Of a DNA stretch of 64,000 nucleotides, positions 26,370 through 35,908 are shown piece by piece. The notes under the pieces are model-generated. The model was not told where the DNA came from. It made no database searches and was given only the letters and a program-made list of their open reading frames with translations. The first letter of the stretch is position 1. Each line of letters starts with the position of its first letter. This DNA comes from Herbaspirillum rubrisubalbicans (lineage in GTDB: Bacteria > Pseudomonadota > Gammaproteobacteria > Burkholderiales > Burkholderiaceae_D): assembly GCF_003719195.1 (NCBI RefSeq), contig NZ_CP024996.1:1798001-1862000 (forward strand), written 5' to 3'. A program made the translations under genes and the position numbers.

Positions 26370-26966
26370 ATGACCATCCTGTTATTGGCCGGCAGCCCCT
26401 CGGCACCCTCCCGCTCCACCCGTCTGTTGCACCACGTCGGCGACAAGCTGGCTCAGCTCGGACACCGCTATGCGCGCCTGGATGTGCGCGACCTGCCGGG
26501 CCAGGCCATCCTGCGCGCCGACTGGAACGACGCCGATATCAAGGCCGCGCTGGCCACCGTCGAAGAAGCGTCTGCCGTGGTGGTGGCCACGCCGGTCTAC
26601 AAGGCAGCCTATAGCGGCATCCTGAAAGCCTTCCTGGACCTGCTGCCGCAGTTCGGCCTGACCAACAAGCTGGTGCTGCCGCTGGCCACCGGTGGCAGCC
26701 AGTCGCACATGCTGGCGCTGGATTACGCGCTGCGCCCGGTCTTGTCCTCGCTCAACCCCAAGCACGTGCTGCCCAGCATCTACGCTACCGAGGCGCAAGT
26801 GACCTGGAGTGAAGAAAAAGGTCTGGTGCTGGATGCCCCCATCGAAGCCCGCGTCAATGAAGGCGTGGAACAGTTGTCGGCCAGCCTGTTGGCGCTGCAC
26901 AAGGCAGCACCTGAAGAATTCCGCGAGATTCCCTTCTCGCAGTTGCAGTACAGCGTCTCTTACTAA
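26370..26966 (+). CDS. ssuE: NADPH-dependent FMN reductase for sulfonate use
   Basis: Supplies reduced FMN to the alkanesulfonate monooxygenase SsuD. The 198-residue flavodoxin-fold protein has the phosphate-binding start ILLLAGSPSAPSRSTRLL and the flavin region VVVATPVYKAAYSGILKAFLDLLPQFGL, both typical of SsuE. It stands 63 bases after sbp, directly before ssuA, so sbp-ssuEADCB may form one long transcript. Confidence 0.94.
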   Translation: MTILLLAGSPSAPSRSTRLLHHVGDKLAQLGHRYARLDVRDLPGQAILRADWNDADIKAALATVEEASAVVVATPVYKAAYSGILKAFLDLLPQFGLTNKLVLPLATGGSQSHMLALDYALRPVLSSLNPKHVLPSIYATEAQVTWSEEKGLVLDAPIEARVNEGVEQLSASLLALHKAAPEEFREIPFSQLQYSVSY

Positions 26967-27066
26967 GTAACTAACGAACTGACAGCGCCTGCGCCTCATA
27001 AGACCACCGGCTGGTACAGCGGCAGGGCCGCGCTACGCCCAACCATCTGGAATCAGGAGAAAAAAC

Positions 27067-28050
27067 GTGTCCGCCAACAAGAACAAGAGCATCCATCTTC
27101 CCCGTCGCCGCTCGCTGGCGCGCCTGTCTGCCATCGCCCTCGGTGCGCTGACCATCGGTCTGGGCGCTAGCCCGGTGCAGGCGCAGGAAACCAAGCTGCT
27201 GCGCATCGGCTATCAAAAGGCGGCCAATACCCTGGTGCTGTTGAAAGCCCATGGCGCCTTGGAAAAGCGCCTGCAACCGTTGGGCGTGGAAGTGAAATGG
27301 GCCGAGTTCGCGGCCGGTCCGCAATTGCTGGAAGCCTTGAACGTCGGTTCGGTGGACTTCGGCTATGTCGGTGAAGCCCCACCGGTCTTTGCCCAGGCTG
27401 CTGGTGCCGACTTCGTCTACACCGCCTATGAAATCCCGACCCCGGAGGCCGAAGCGCTGCTGGTGCCCAAGAATTCCCCCATCAAGAGCGTGGCCGAACT
27501 CAAGGGCAAGAAGGTCGCCTTCAACAAGGGTTCCGACGTGCACTGGCTGGTGGTGGCCTTGCTCAAGAAGGCCGGTCTGCAATACAGCGATATCCAGCCG
27601 GTCTACCTGGCGCCGGCCGATGCCCGCGCCGCCTTCGAGCGCGGTGCGGTGGATGCCTGGGCGATCTGGGATCCGTTCCAGGCCGCGGCCGAAAAACAGG
27701 TTGGCGCACGCCGCCTGGCCAGTGGCGCGGGCGTGGTCAGCCATCACCAGTTCTTCCTGAGTGCGCGTCCGTTCGCGGCCAAGAACCCGCAGGTGCAAAA
27801 GATCCTGCTGGAAGAAATCACCCGCGAAGGTGAATGGGTGCGCACCCACACCGCCGAGGCCGCAGCCCAGCTTTCCCCCATCCAGGGCTTGGATGCAGAC
27901 ATCATCGAAACCGGCCTGAAGCGCTACGCCCACATCTACAAACCGGTCGATGCACAAGTGCTGGCCGAGCAGCAAAAGATCGCCGATGCCTTCTACGAGC
28001 TCAAGCTGATCCCCAAGCCGCTCAAGGTCAGCGACGCGGTTCTCAAATGA
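27067..28050 (+). CDS. ssuA: Aliphatic sulfonate ABC transporter substrate-binding protein
   Basis: Periplasmic sulfonate receptor, 327 residues. It starts at GTG 27067 with AGGAG upstream and has a signal peptide to about residue 39 (ASPVQAQ-E). Family segments include [70 protein letters not shown] and [15 protein letters not shown]. An AT-only palindrome follows within 10 bases of the stop. Confidence 0.94.
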   Translation: MSANKNKSIHLPRRRSLARLSAIALGALTIGLGASPVQAQETKLLRIGYQKAANTLVLLKAHGALEKRLQPLGVEVKWAEFAAGPQLLEALNVGSVDFGYVGEAPPVFAQAAGADFVYTAYEIPTPEAEALLVPKNSPIKSVAELKGKKVAFNKGSDVHWLVVALLKKAGLQYSDIQPVYLAPADARAAFERGAVDAWAIWDPFQAAAEKQVGARRLASGAGVVSHHQFFLSARPFAAKNPQVQKILLEEITREGEWVRTHTAEAAAQLSPIQGLDADIIETGLKRYAHIYKPVDAQVLAEQQKIADAFYELKLIPKPLKVSDAVLK

Positions 28051-28059
28051 TAAAAATAG

Positions 28060-28083
28060 TTTAAATAATTTAAATTATTTAAA
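28060..28083. repeat. 24-bp perfect AT-only palindrome between ssuA and ssuD
   Basis: The half-site TTTAAATAATTT is followed immediately by its exact reverse complement. It is A/T-only in DNA that is otherwise GC-rich, lies 10 bases after the ssuA stop and 38 bases before the ssuD start. It could be a DNA site for a symmetrical regulator or a nucleoid protein, or a weak mRNA hairpin that sets relative expression of ssuA and ssuD. Confidence 0.8.
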
Positions 28084-28120
28084 TAACGCCTATCCAGTTG
28101 TCGAAGTACAGGAGCCAAGC

Positions 28121-29287
28121 ATGAACGTTTTCTGGTTTATCCCCACCCACGGCGACAGCCGCTATCTCGGCACTTCCGAAGGGGCGCGCGCGGTCACGCA
28201 TGACTACATGAAGCAGGTGGCGGTGGCCGCCGACACGCTGGGCTATGACGGCGTGCTGCTGCCCACTGGCCGTTCTTGCGAAGACGCCTGGGTGGCGGCA
28301 GCCAGCCTGATCGATGCCACCCGCCGCCTGAAATTCCTGGTGGCGGTGCGCCCCGGCCTGACCGCACCGACCCTCTCGGCACGCATGGCCGCTACCTTCG
28401 ATCGCCTTTCCAATGGCCGCCTGTTGATCAACGTGGTCACCGGTGGCGATCCGGTGGAGCAGGAGAGCGATGGCATCTTCGGCAGCCATGCCGAGCGTTA
28501 TGAAGTCTCCGACGAATTCCTGAAGATCTGGCGCGAGGTCTTGAGCAAGACCCATACCGGCGAAGAGACCCACTTCAGCGGCAAGCACTTGAGCGTCAAG
28601 GGCGCCAAGGCGCTCTATCCACCGGTGCAGCAACCCTATCCGCCACTGTACTTCGGCGGCTCCTCGGACGAGGCCATCGACCTGGCCGCCGAGCAGGTCG
28701 ATGTCTACCTGACCTGGGGCGAACCGCCGGCGGCCGTGGCCGAGAAGATTGCCCGCGTGCGCGAGCGCGCCGCCAAGGCAGGGCGCACGCTGCGCTTCGG
28801 CATCCGTTTGCACGTGATCGTGCGCGACACCAATGAAGCCGCCTGGCGCGCCGCCGATGAACTCATCAGCCGCCTGGATGACGAGACCATCGCCAAGGCC
28901 CAGGCCAACTTTGCCCGCATGGATTCGGAAGGGCAGCGCCGCATGGCGGCCCTGCACGGCGGCCGCCGCGACAAGCTGGAAGTGAGCCCCAACCTGTGGG
29001 CCGGCGTGGGCCTGGTGCGCGGCGGGGCGGGTACCGCCCTGGTGGGTGATGGTCCCACGGTGGCCGCGCGCATCAAGGAATATGCGGACCTGGGCATCGA
29101 TACCTTCATTCTCTCCGGTTATCCGCATCTGGAAGAATCGTATCGTTTCGCCGAACTGGTGTTCCCGCTGTTGCCGCGTGCCCAGCGCGCAGCCTTGAGC
29201 GCTCACAACCTGACCGGTCCCTTCGGCGAGATCGTTGGCAATACCGAACTGCCCAAGGCCGCGCCGGTGCGCGTGTCGGCCAGCTGA
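28121..29287 (+). CDS. ssuD: FMNH2-dependent alkanesulfonate monooxygenase
   Basis: Cleaves alkanesulfonates to sulfite and aldehyde with reduced FMN and oxygen. The 388-residue protein is a bacterial-luciferase-fold enzyme: [76 protein letters not shown] and [31 protein letters not shown] are diagnostic of SsuD. AGGAG lies six bases before the ATG. Reduced FMN comes from SsuE; substrates enter through SsuABC. Confidence 0.96.
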   Translation: MNVFWFIPTHGDSRYLGTSEGARAVTHDYMKQVAVAADTLGYDGVLLPTGRSCEDAWVAAASLIDATRRLKFLVAVRPGLTAPTLSARMAATFDRLSNGRLLINVVTGGDPVEQESDGIFGSHAERYEVSDEFLKIWREVLSKTHTGEETHFSGKHLSVKGAKALYPPVQQPYPPLYFGGSSDEAIDLAAEQVDVYLTWGEPPAAVAEKIARVRERAAKAGRTLRFGIRLHVIVRDTNEAAWRAADELISRLDDETIAKAQANFARMDSEGQRRMAALHGGRRDKLEVSPNLWAGVGLVRGGAGTALVGDGPTVAARIKEYADLGIDTFILSGYPHLEESYRFAELVFPLLPRAQRAALSAHNLTGPFGEIVGNTELPKAAPVRVSAS

Positions 29288-29294
29288 GGTCAGC

Positions 29295-30140
29295 ATGACG
29301 AGTGCCTCCGATACCGTACTGCCGGGCGCTGCCACCGCCGCGCAGCCATCGGCCCAGCCCAAAGCCGCCGCCAAGAAATCGCGCCCGCAGCGCGATGCCT
29401 GGATCGGCTGGATCCTGCCGCTGCTCTTGCTGGTGTGGTGGGAAATCGCCGCCCAGGCCGGCTGGCTGTCCAGCCGCATCCTGCCGGAACCGTTCGCGGT
29501 GTTGAAGGCCGCCTGGCAGCTTTCGGCCAGCGGCGAACTGTGGCACCACCTGGCGGTCTCCAGCGGTCGTGCCGCGGCCGGCTTTGCGGTCGGCGCCGGG
29601 CTGGGTCTGATCCTGGGGCTGCTCTCGGGTAGCCTGCGCTGGGCCGAACTGCTGCTCGATACCACCTTGCAGATGGTGCGCAACATTCCGGCGCTGGCCT
29701 TGATTCCGCTGGTGATCCTGTGGTTTGGCATCGATGAGACGGCCAAGCTGTTCCTGGTCTCGGTGGGGGTGTTCTTCCCGGTCTATCTCAATACCTTCCA
29801 CGGCATCCGCTCGGTGGACCAGGGTTTGATCGAGATGGCCAAGAGCTACGGCCTGTCGGGCTGGCCGCTGTATCGCGACGTGATCCTGCCGGGTGCCTTG
29901 CCCTCCATCCTGGTGGGCCTGCGCTTTGCGCTGGGGCTGGTGTGGGTGCTGCTGATCGTGGCCGAGACCATTTCGGCCCAGGCCGGCATCGGCTACATGA
30001 CCATGAATGCCCGCGAATTCCTGCAGACCGACGTGGTGCTGGTGGGCATCCTGCTCTACGCCTTGCTGGGCAAGCTGGCCGATACCGCGGCACGGGCCCT
30101 GGAACGTTTCTGGCTGCGCTGGCATCCGGGCTATCAATGA
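29295..30140 (+). CDS. ssuC: Aliphatic sulfonate ABC transporter permease
   Basis: Inner-membrane permease of 281 residues with about six transmembrane helices; the first 35 residues are a soluble Ala/Pro/Lys-rich extension. The coupling-helix motif [35 protein letters not shown] is the EAA loop that docks on SsuB. ATG at 29295 is 7 bases after the ssuD stop; its own stop overlaps the ssuB start. Confidence 0.95.
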   Translation: MTSASDTVLPGAATAAQPSAQPKAAAKKSRPQRDAWIGWILPLLLLVWWEIAAQAGWLSSRILPEPFAVLKAAWQLSASGELWHHLAVSSGRAAAGFAVGAGLGLILGLLSGSLRWAELLLDTTLQMVRNIPALALIPLVILWFGIDETAKLFLVSVGVFFPVYLNTFHGIRSVDQGLIEMAKSYGLSGWPLYRDVILPGALPSILVGLRFALGLVWVLLIVAETISAQAGIGYMTMNAREFLQTDVVLVGILLYALLGKLADTAARALERFWLRWHPGYQ

Positions 30141-31003
30141 CAAGCAACGAGACTGCATCAGGAACCACCATGCGCAATGACACACAGGAACACCGTGAAC
30201 TGGGCCGCGCCGCCGGCCGTGGCGTAGGGCTGCGGCTACGCGCCGTGTCCAAGGCCTTCAGCGGCCGCACCGTGCTGCACGACATCGATCTGGACATCGC
30301 ACCCGGCGAATTCGTCGCCATCGTCGGTCGCAGCGGTTGCGGCAAGAGCACCCTGCTGCGCCTGGTGGCGCAACTGGATGCGGCCAGCGGCGGCGAACTG
30401 ATCTACGAACATGAAGGGGCGGGCGAGCCGGAAATCCGCATCATGTTCCAGGATGCGCGCCTGTTGCCCTGGAAGCGGGTGCAGGCCAACGTCGCCCTGG
30501 GCTTGCCCCGGCAGGCCGCGCCGCAAGCCGTCAATGCCTTGCGCCAGGTCGGTCTGGAGCAGCGCGCCGGTGAATGGCCAGCGGTGCTCTCGGGCGGCCA
30601 GCGGCAACGCGTGGCGCTGGCCCGGGCCCTGGTGCACGACCCGCAATTGCTGTTGCTGGACGAACCGCTGGGCGCGCTCGATGCGCTCACCCGCATCGAG
30701 ATGCAGACCCTGATCGAGTCGCTCTGGCGCGAACGCGGCTTCACTGCCTTGCTGGTCACGCACGATGTGCAGGAAGCCATCGCCCTGGCCGACCGCGTGC
30801 TGCTGATCGAAGACGGTCAGGTGGCGCTGGACCAGCGCATCGCCCTGGCGCGCCCGCGTTCTCGCGGTCAGGCCCAGTTCGCCGCACTGGAAGAAGCCAT
30901 CCTGGCGCGCGTGCTGCGACACCCCGGTAGCGAGGTGGTTACCGAGCCATCTGAAGCTATCTTCACGCCGCGTGGCGTACAGCAGGTGCAGTGGGCGGTG
31001 TGA
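30137..31003 (+). CDS. ssuB: Aliphatic sulfonate ABC transporter ATP-binding protein
   Basis: ATPase of the sulfonate importer, 288 residues. Walker [11 protein letters not shown]-loop [11 protein letters not shown], signature LSGGQRQR, Walker [14 protein letters not shown] and switch His in LVTHDVQEA are all present. The start was put at ATG 30137, which overlaps the ssuC stop (ATGA); an alternative ATG at 30170 would trim 11 residues. Last of the ssuEADCB genes. Confidence 0.94.
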   Translation: MTSNETASGTTMRNDTQEHRELGRAAGRGVGLRLRAVSKAFSGRTVLHDIDLDIAPGEFVAIVGRSGCGKSTLLRLVAQLDAASGGELIYEHEGAGEPEIRIMFQDARLLPWKRVQANVALGLPRQAAPQAVNALRQVGLEQRAGEWPAVLSGGQRQRVALARALVHDPQLLLLDEPLGALDALTRIEMQTLIESLWRERGFTALLVTHDVQEAIALADRVLLIEDGQVALDQRIALARPRSRGQAQFAALEEAILARVLRHPGSEVVTEPSEAIFTPRGVQQVQWAV

Positions 31004-31109
31004 GCTGTAGCGATATGAAGCTTCGAGCTGATTTTCAGAATCTTCGTAGTACCCCATTTCAACCCTACGGCGCGGCAGGTGCCGCCGTCGTTTCATCAAG
31101 GAGCAGAGC

Positions 31110-31325
31110 ATGACCATTCAAGCAATCAACGTGCGTAACCAGTTCAAGGGCAAGGTCAAGGCCATCATCGAAGGTTCGGTGGTGTCCGAAGTGGACGTGG
31201 AAACCCCGGCCGGCATCGTGACCTCGGTCATTACCACCCGTTCCGTGAAGGACCTGGGCCTGACCATCGGCAGCGAAGTGGTGGCGCTGGTCAAGGCCAC
31301 CGAAGTCTCGATCGCCAAGCTGTGA
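31110..31325 (+). CDS. Molbindin (TOBE/Mop domain protein)
   Basis: Small cytoplasmic oxyanion-binding protein, 71 residues, a single TOBE/Mop domain: SINARNQFKGKV-like start (AINVRNQFKGKVKAIIEGSVVSEVDVETPAG) and LGLTIGSEVVALVKATEVSIAKL at the end. Molbindins store or sense molybdate and some bind other oxyanions. It is separated by 106 bases from ssuB and has a strong ribosome site (AAGGAGCAGAGC-ATG). Its place in a sulfur locus suggests either sulfate/molybdate cross-talk or simple linkage. Confidence 0.92.
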   Translation: MTIQAINVRNQFKGKVKAIIEGSVVSEVDVETPAGIVTSVITTRSVKDLGLTIGSEVVALVKATEVSIAKL

Positions 31326-31332
31326 TCATCAG

Positions 31333-31370
31333 GCCGCCCAGGCTGGACCACAGTTAGGGGCGGCATCTTT
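31333..31370 (+). terminator. Terminator after the molbindin gene
   Basis: GCCGCCC…GGGCGGC stem with an 18-base loop, followed by ATCTTTTTT. It separates the ssu-mop transcript from the EAL-like gene only 18 bases further on, unless there is read-through. Confidence 0.6.
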
Positions 31371-31387
31371 TTTCAGGAGCAGGCCCG

Positions 31388-32230
31388 ATGGCATATCAGG
31401 CACTGAAGGCTTATCTGCAGCGCCTTGATGCGCAACACGCAGGCGCCGCGTCCTCTTCCTCTTCCAAGGTCTGGCTGGACGAGCAGGGGCGTGCCGCCGG
31501 GCGTTTCTTCAATACGTCGCTGACCTCGGCCTTCCAGCCGGTGCGCAGCTTCGACGATGGTCACATCGTCGCCTGCGAGGCCTTCGCCCGCAGTCATTCG
31601 GCCGTCGATGACGGCCTGCATCTGTGGAAGCTGCTGGACCAGGCTGCCAGCGACGATGAGTCGGTGGAGCTGGACCGGCTGTGCCGCATGTTGCACGCCA
31701 TTAATTACTATCGTCAGGTCGGCGAGGATGCGCCGGAATTGCACCTGTCGGTACACGCGCGCCTGCTGGCGGCGGTCAACAACAATCACGGCGTGGCCTA
31801 TCGCCGCATCCTGGCCGCGCTGGAGTTGCCGCACGAGCGCATCGTGCTGCAACTGCCGGTGGTCACGCCCAACCAGCGCTGGCTGCTCAATTACGTGCTG
31901 GATAATTACCGCCGCAACGGTTTCCGCCTGGGGGTGACGGCCAATAGCCCCCTGGAAGCACTGGGCCTGCTGGACAAGGTCAAGCCCGACCTGATTAAGG
32001 TTGATGCGCGTGAACTGGCCGACCCCGACAGCGTAGCCTTGCTGTTGCTGCGGGCGGCCGAGCAGGGCGTGCGCATCTTCTTCAAGCGGGTCGAAAACCG
32101 GCAAGTGTTCGATAAACTGGCCTGGTACTGTCAGGCACTGGCCCAGTCCACCCTGGCCCAGGGTTATCTGTGGGATGTGCCCGGTGCGCGCCTGCCGGAA
32201 ATTCTGACCGGCCTGAAGGACGCCGCCTGA
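31388..32230 (+). CDS. Degenerate EAL-domain protein (probably not a phosphodiesterase)
   Basis: A 280-residue protein with one EAL-like domain. The first motif reads EAFAR instead of EALxR (residue about 61). The later catalytic positions are lost: SVHARL replaces SVNLS (Asn), LQLP replaces the E of ELTE, LGVTANSPLEAL replaces DDFGTG, and FFKRVEN replaces AEGVE. The fold-defining PDLIKVD and QGYLWDVPGARLPEI remain. It should not cleave c-di-GMP; binding of c-di-GMP, nucleotide or a partner protein is possible. It sits in the middle of the sulfur locus with a good ribosome site (AGGAGC). Confidence 0.82.
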   Translation: MAYQALKAYLQRLDAQHAGAASSSSSKVWLDEQGRAAGRFFNTSLTSAFQPVRSFDDGHIVACEAFARSHSAVDDGLHLWKLLDQAASDDESVELDRLCRMLHAINYYRQVGEDAPELHLSVHARLLAAVNNNHGVAYRRILAALELPHERIVLQLPVVTPNQRWLLNYVLDNYRRNGFRLGVTANSPLEALGLLDKVKPDLIKVDARELADPDSVALLLLRAAEQGVRIFFKRVENRQVFDKLAWYCQALAQSTLAQGYLWDVPGARLPEILTGLKDAA

Positions 32231-32269
32231 GGCATACTCCCTCTTTCCATTTCCTGCCGCGAGTCCAGC

Positions 32270-32851
32270 ATGAGCCTGTCCACCCCCTCGTCCTCGGCCA
32301 CCCCGGCCCGACTGTCCGACTTTCGCGTGCTGGTGGCGCCGGGTCTGTCCGATAGTGGCCCGGAACACTGGCAGTCACGCTGGCAACGGCTCTATCCGAC
32401 CTTCGAACGGGTGCGTCAGGATGACTGGGAAACCCCTGATCTGCCGCGCTGGTCGGCGCGCCTGGATGAAGTCCTGGCGCGCGATGGCCGGCCCACGGTG
32501 ATCGTGGCGCACAGCTTCGGTTGCCTGACCACGGTGCATCGCACCGCGGCCCTGCAAGCCGCCTCCGGCTCGGCCCATCCCATCGTGGCGGCCTTGCTGG
32601 TGGCGCCGGCCGATCCGGTCAAGTTCAGCCTGAGCGCGGCGGTGCGGCACCGCCTGCCTTATCCGGCGCTGGTCATCGGCAGCGACAACGACCCCTGGAT
32701 GAGCGCCGAACGCGGCCGCCACTGGGCCGAGGCCTGGGGCGCGCAGTTCCGCTCCATCGGCGCGCGCGGTCATATCAATTCGGAATCCGGCCTGGGTGAC
32801 TGGACCGAGGGTCAGCAATGGCTGTTAGGTTTGCTGGAACGCATTGCCTGA
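32270..32851 (+). CDS. RBBP9/YdeN-type serine hydrolase
   Basis: Small alpha/beta hydrolase, 193 residues, of the RBBP9/YdeN family. The family start VLVAPGLSDSGPEHWQSRW, nucleophile elbow VIVAHSFGCL (Ser), acid in IGSDNDPWMS (Asp) and the terminal His of GHINSESGLGDW form a complete triad; LLVAPADPVKF is also typical. Natural substrate unknown. It follows the EAL-like gene by 39 bases and is closed by a terminator, so the pair is probably a unit. Confidence 0.9.
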   Translation: MSLSTPSSSATPARLSDFRVLVAPGLSDSGPEHWQSRWQRLYPTFERVRQDDWETPDLPRWSARLDEVLARDGRPTVIVAHSFGCLTTVHRTAALQAASGSAHPIVAALLVAPADPVKFSLSAAVRHRLPYPALVIGSDNDPWMSAERGRHWAEAWGAQFRSIGARGHINSESGLGDWTEGQQWLLGLLERIA

Positions 32852-32885
32852 AGCTTTTTTCTTCACCCATCCCATTGTCTTCTTG

Positions 32886-32930
32886 AGCGCATAAAGTCGG
32901 TTTTTTGCCGTGCTTTATGCGCTTTTCTTC
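32886..32930 (+). terminator. Terminator after the RBBP9-type gene
   Basis: AGCGCATAAAG…CTTTATGCGCT stem with inner CGG/CCG pairing, followed by TTTCTTCT. Confidence 0.75.
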
Positions 32931-32989
32931 TAAGGACATGCAAAAAGCTTCGTTCTCTTTATAACTATCGGGTGCGAATATCGCTCACC

Positions 32990-32995
32990 TATAGT
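32990..32995 (+). promoter_or_regulatory. Candidate -10 element of the cysTWA operon
   Basis: TATAGT stands 32 bases before the cysT ATG in an AT-rich stretch; no good -35 box is present at the right distance, as expected for a promoter that depends on the activator CysB. Confidence 0.3.
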
Positions 32996-33026
32996 CGCAT
33001 TTGTAATAAATAAAACGAGAACGACA

Positions 33027-33914
33027 ATGTCCGCATCCCCTGTTTCCCTAGCTGCGCCCCGCGCCGCGCCGGTCCGTGCCGGCGGGACCGGTCGGCGCGT
33101 GCTGCCCGGCTTCCGGCTGTCGCTGGGCTTCACCATCTTCTACCTGGCGCTGATCGTGCTGATCCCGCTGTCGGCCCTGTTTCTCAAGACGTTTACCCTG
33201 ACCTGGGCCGGCTTCGTCGAGGCCGTGACCTCGCCGCGGGTGATGGCGTCCTATCGCCTGAGCTTTGGCGCTTCGCTGATCGCGGCCTTCCTCAACGTCA
33301 TCTTCGGCGGCATCGTGGCCTGGGTGCTGGTGCGTTACCGCTTCCCCGGCAAGCGCATCATCGATGCCCTGGTCGATCTGCCGTTCGCCCTGCCCACGGC
33401 GGTGGCCGGTATCGCCCTCACCACGCTGTATTCGCAGAATGGCTGGCTGGGCAAGCTGCTGGTGCCGTTCGGCATCAAGGTCGCCTTTACGCCCCTGGGC
33501 GTGCTGGTGGCGCTGACCTTCATCGGCTTGCCGTTCGTGGTGCGCACCGTGCAACCGGTGCTGGAAGAGGCCGAGCGCGAACTGGAAGAAGCCGCCGCCA
33601 GCCTGGGCGCGAGCCGCTGGCAGACGTTTGCGCGGGTGATCTTCCCCACCATCATGCCGGCATTGCTGACCGGGTTTGCGTTGGCCTTCGCTCGTGCTTC
33701 CGGCGAATACGGCTCGGTGGTCTTCATCGCCGGCAACATGCCGATGGTTTCCGAAATCACCCCGTTGTTCATCGTCACCAAGCTGGAGCAATACGACTAT
33801 GCCGGCGCCACGGCCATTGCCATGGTGATGCTGGTGGTTTCCTTCATCCTGCTGTTGACCATCAACCTGCTGCAAGCCTGGACCCGCAAGCGTGGCCAGT
33901 CGGAAAGGACCTGA
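33027..33914 (+). CDS. cysT: Sulfate ABC transporter permease CysT
   Basis: One of two membrane subunits of the sulfate/thiosulfate importer, 295 residues, six transmembrane segments after a short cytoplasmic N-terminus. Motifs: [22 protein letters not shown] and the EAA loop [31 protein letters not shown], then [23 protein letters not shown]. The cysW ATG follows one base after its stop. Confidence 0.96.
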   Translation: MSASPVSLAAPRAAPVRAGGTGRRVLPGFRLSLGFTIFYLALIVLIPLSALFLKTFTLTWAGFVEAVTSPRVMASYRLSFGASLIAAFLNVIFGGIVAWVLVRYRFPGKRIIDALVDLPFALPTAVAGIALTTLYSQNGWLGKLLVPFGIKVAFTPLGVLVALTFIGLPFVVRTVQPVLEEAERELEEAAASLGASRWQTFARVIFPTIMPALLTGFALAFARASGEYGSVVFIAGNMPMVSEITPLFIVTKLEQYDYAGATAIAMVMLVVSFILLLTINLLQAWTRKRGQSERT

Positions 33915-33915
33915 G

Positions 33916-34815
33916 ATGAGTGCGGCACCCATTTCCGCGGCGCGCCAGACGATTGCCCGTGGCGAACCACCGCTGACGCCCGCCGCCACCACCGAACCAT
34001 GGTGGGTGCGTGCGCTCCTGATCGGCATCGCGCTGGTGTTCCTGACGCTGTTCCTGTTCGTGCCGCTGGTGTCGGTGTTCTACGAAGCGCTGCGCAAGGG
34101 CTGGGATGTCTATGTCGCCTCCATCACCGAAGACGATGCCTGGTCGGCCATCAAGCTGACCATCCTCACCGCCGCCATCGCCGTGCCGTTGAACCTGGTC
34201 TTTGGCGTGGCTGCGGCCTGGGCCATTGCCAAGTTCGAGTTCCGTGGCAAGAACATCCTGCTGACCCTGATCGACCTGCCGTTCTCGGTCTCGCCGGTGA
34301 TCTCGGGCCTGATCTACGTGCTGCTGTTCGGCCTGCAAGGTTATCTCGGTCCCTGGCTGCGCGAGCATGACATCAAGATCCTGTTTGCCGTGCCGGGCAT
34401 CGTGCTGGCCACCATCTTCGTGACCTTCCCGTTCGTGGCGCGCGAGCTGATCCCGCTGATGCAGTCGCAGGGCAGCGAGGAAGAAGAGGCCGCGCTGGTG
34501 CTGGGCGCGTCCGGCTGGCGCACCTTCTGGCATGTGACGCTCCCCAACATCAAGTGGGGCCTGCTGTATGGCGTGATCCTGTGCAACGCCCGCGCCATGG
34601 GCGAGTTTGGCGCGGTGTCGGTGGTCTCCGGCCACATTCGCGGCGAGACCAATACCATCCCCTTGCAGGTGGAAATCCTCTACAACGAATTCAACATCAC
34701 CGGCGCCTTTGCCGTGGCTTCGCTGCTGGCCTTCCTGGCCCTGGTCACGCTGGCCATCAAGAGTGTCATCGAATGGCGGCTGCACCAGCAGCACAGCGCC
34801 AGCGAGCAAGTCTAA
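33916..34815 (+). CDS. cysW: Sulfate ABC transporter permease CysW
   Basis: Second membrane subunit of the sulfate importer, 299 residues. Motifs: [22 protein letters not shown], the EAA loop [62 protein letters not shown] and [27 protein letters not shown] 33916 was preferred over an in-frame ATG at 33892 because the latter lies inside cysT and CTGAGATGAG gives tight coupling. Confidence 0.96.
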   Translation: MSAAPISAARQTIARGEPPLTPAATTEPWWVRALLIGIALVFLTLFLFVPLVSVFYEALRKGWDVYVASITEDDAWSAIKLTILTAAIAVPLNLVFGVAAAWAIAKFEFRGKNILLTLIDLPFSVSPVISGLIYVLLFGLQGYLGPWLREHDIKILFAVPGIVLATIFVTFPFVARELIPLMQSQGSEEEEAALVLGASGWRTFWHVTLPNIKWGLLYGVILCNARAMGEFGAVSVVSGHIRGETNTIPLQVEILYNEFNITGAFAVASLLAFLALVTLAIKSVIEWRLHQQHSASEQV

Positions 34816-34828
34816 GGAGTGAGTCAGC

Positions 34829-35908
34829 ATGAGCATCGAAGTCCATCACATTCAAAAGCGTTTCGGCAGTTTTACCGCCCTCAACGATGTGTCCTTGAAT
34901 TTTCCTGCAGGCGAACTGACGGCCTTGCTGGGGCCGTCCGGCTGCGGCAAGACCACGCTGTTGCGCATCATCGCCGGACTGGAGTCACCTGACTCGGGCC
35001 AGGTACTGCTCGATGGCGAAGACGCCTCGGCGCGCCACGTGCGCGAGCGCCAGGTCGGTTTCGTGTTCCAGCACTATGCGTTGTTCAAGCACATGACCGT
35101 GTTCGAGAACATCGCCTTCGGCCTGCGCGTGAAGCCGCGCAGCCAGCGTCCTTCCGAAGCGGTCATCCGCGAGAAGGTCAAGAAGTTGCTGGAACTGGTG
35201 CAACTGGATTGGCTGGCCGATCGCTATCCGCCGCAACTCTCGGGCGGCCAGCGCCAGCGTATCGCGCTGGCACGCGCACTGGCGGTGGAGCCGCGCGTAC
35301 TGTTGCTGGACGAACCCTTCGGCGCCCTCGATGCCAAGGTGCGCAAGGAATTGCGCCGCTGGCTGCGGCGCCTGCACGATGAATTGCACGTCACCAGCAT
35401 CTTCGTCACCCACGACCAGGAAGAGGCGCTGGAAGTGGCCGACCAGGTGGTGTTGATGAACAAGGGACAGGTCGAGCAGATCGGTACCCCCGAAGCGGTC
35501 TACAACCACCCGGCCTCGCCCTTCGTCTATGGCTTCCTGGGCAATGTGAACCTGTTCCACGGTCGCCTGCACGAAGGCGTGCTCGATGCCGGTGGCGCCC
35601 GTTTCGAAGCGCCCGGGCATGACGATATCCGCGATGCCGCGGGCGTGGGTTTCGTGCGTCCGCATGATCTCGATGTGGAACGCTATACCCCCGGCGCTCA
35701 GGGCATCGTGGTGCAACTGCGTCGTGCCCACGCCATCGGTCCGCTGGCGCAACTGGAGCTTGCGCGCGATGACAATGCCGAATTGATCGAGGCGGTCATC
35801 CCCAATGAACGTTTTGCCCAACTGGGCTTGAAGAATGGCGAAACCCTGGTGGTGCGTCCGCGCCGCCTGCAGGTCTTCGCCCAGCAGGAAGGAGGGCCGG
35901 CACGATGA
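34829..35908 (+). CDS. cysA: Sulfate/thiosulfate ABC transporter ATP-binding protein CysA
   Basis: ATPase of the sulfate importer, 359 residues. Walker [14 protein letters not shown]-loop [13 protein letters not shown], signature LSGGQRQR, Walker [14 protein letters not shown] and His in [10 protein letters not shown]; the C-terminal third is the regulatory TOBE-like domain. AAGGAGTGAGTCAGC precedes the ATG. The last four bases overlap the start of the CysB-type regulator gene. Confidence 0.97.
   Translation: MSIEVHHIQKRFGSFTALNDVSLNFPAGELTALLGPSGCGKTTLLRIIAGLESPDSGQVLLDGEDASARHVRERQVGFVFQHYALFKHMTVFENIAFGLRVKPRSQRPSEAVIREKVKKLLELVQLDWLADRYPPQLSGGQRQRIALARALAVEPRVLLLDEPFGALDAKVRKELRRWLRRLHDELHVTSIFVTHDQEEALEVADQVVLMNKGQVEQIGTPEAVYNHPASPFVYGFLGNVNLFHGRLHEGVLDAGGARFEAPGHDDIRDAAGVGFVRPHDLDVERYTPGAQGIVVQLRRAHAIGPLAQLELARDDNAELIEAVIPNERFAQLGLKNGETLVVRPRRLQVFAQQEGGPAR

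Noticed and set aside
28079..29746. Long antisense frame across ssuD and ssuC
   Set aside because: Mirror of a high-GC coding strand; it spans two well-recognised genes and has no start signal or family features.
30137..31003. Possible additional ATPase start far upstream within ssuC
   Set aside because: The in-frame extension lies inside ssuC coding sequence; the ATGA overlap start fits SsuB length and operon style.
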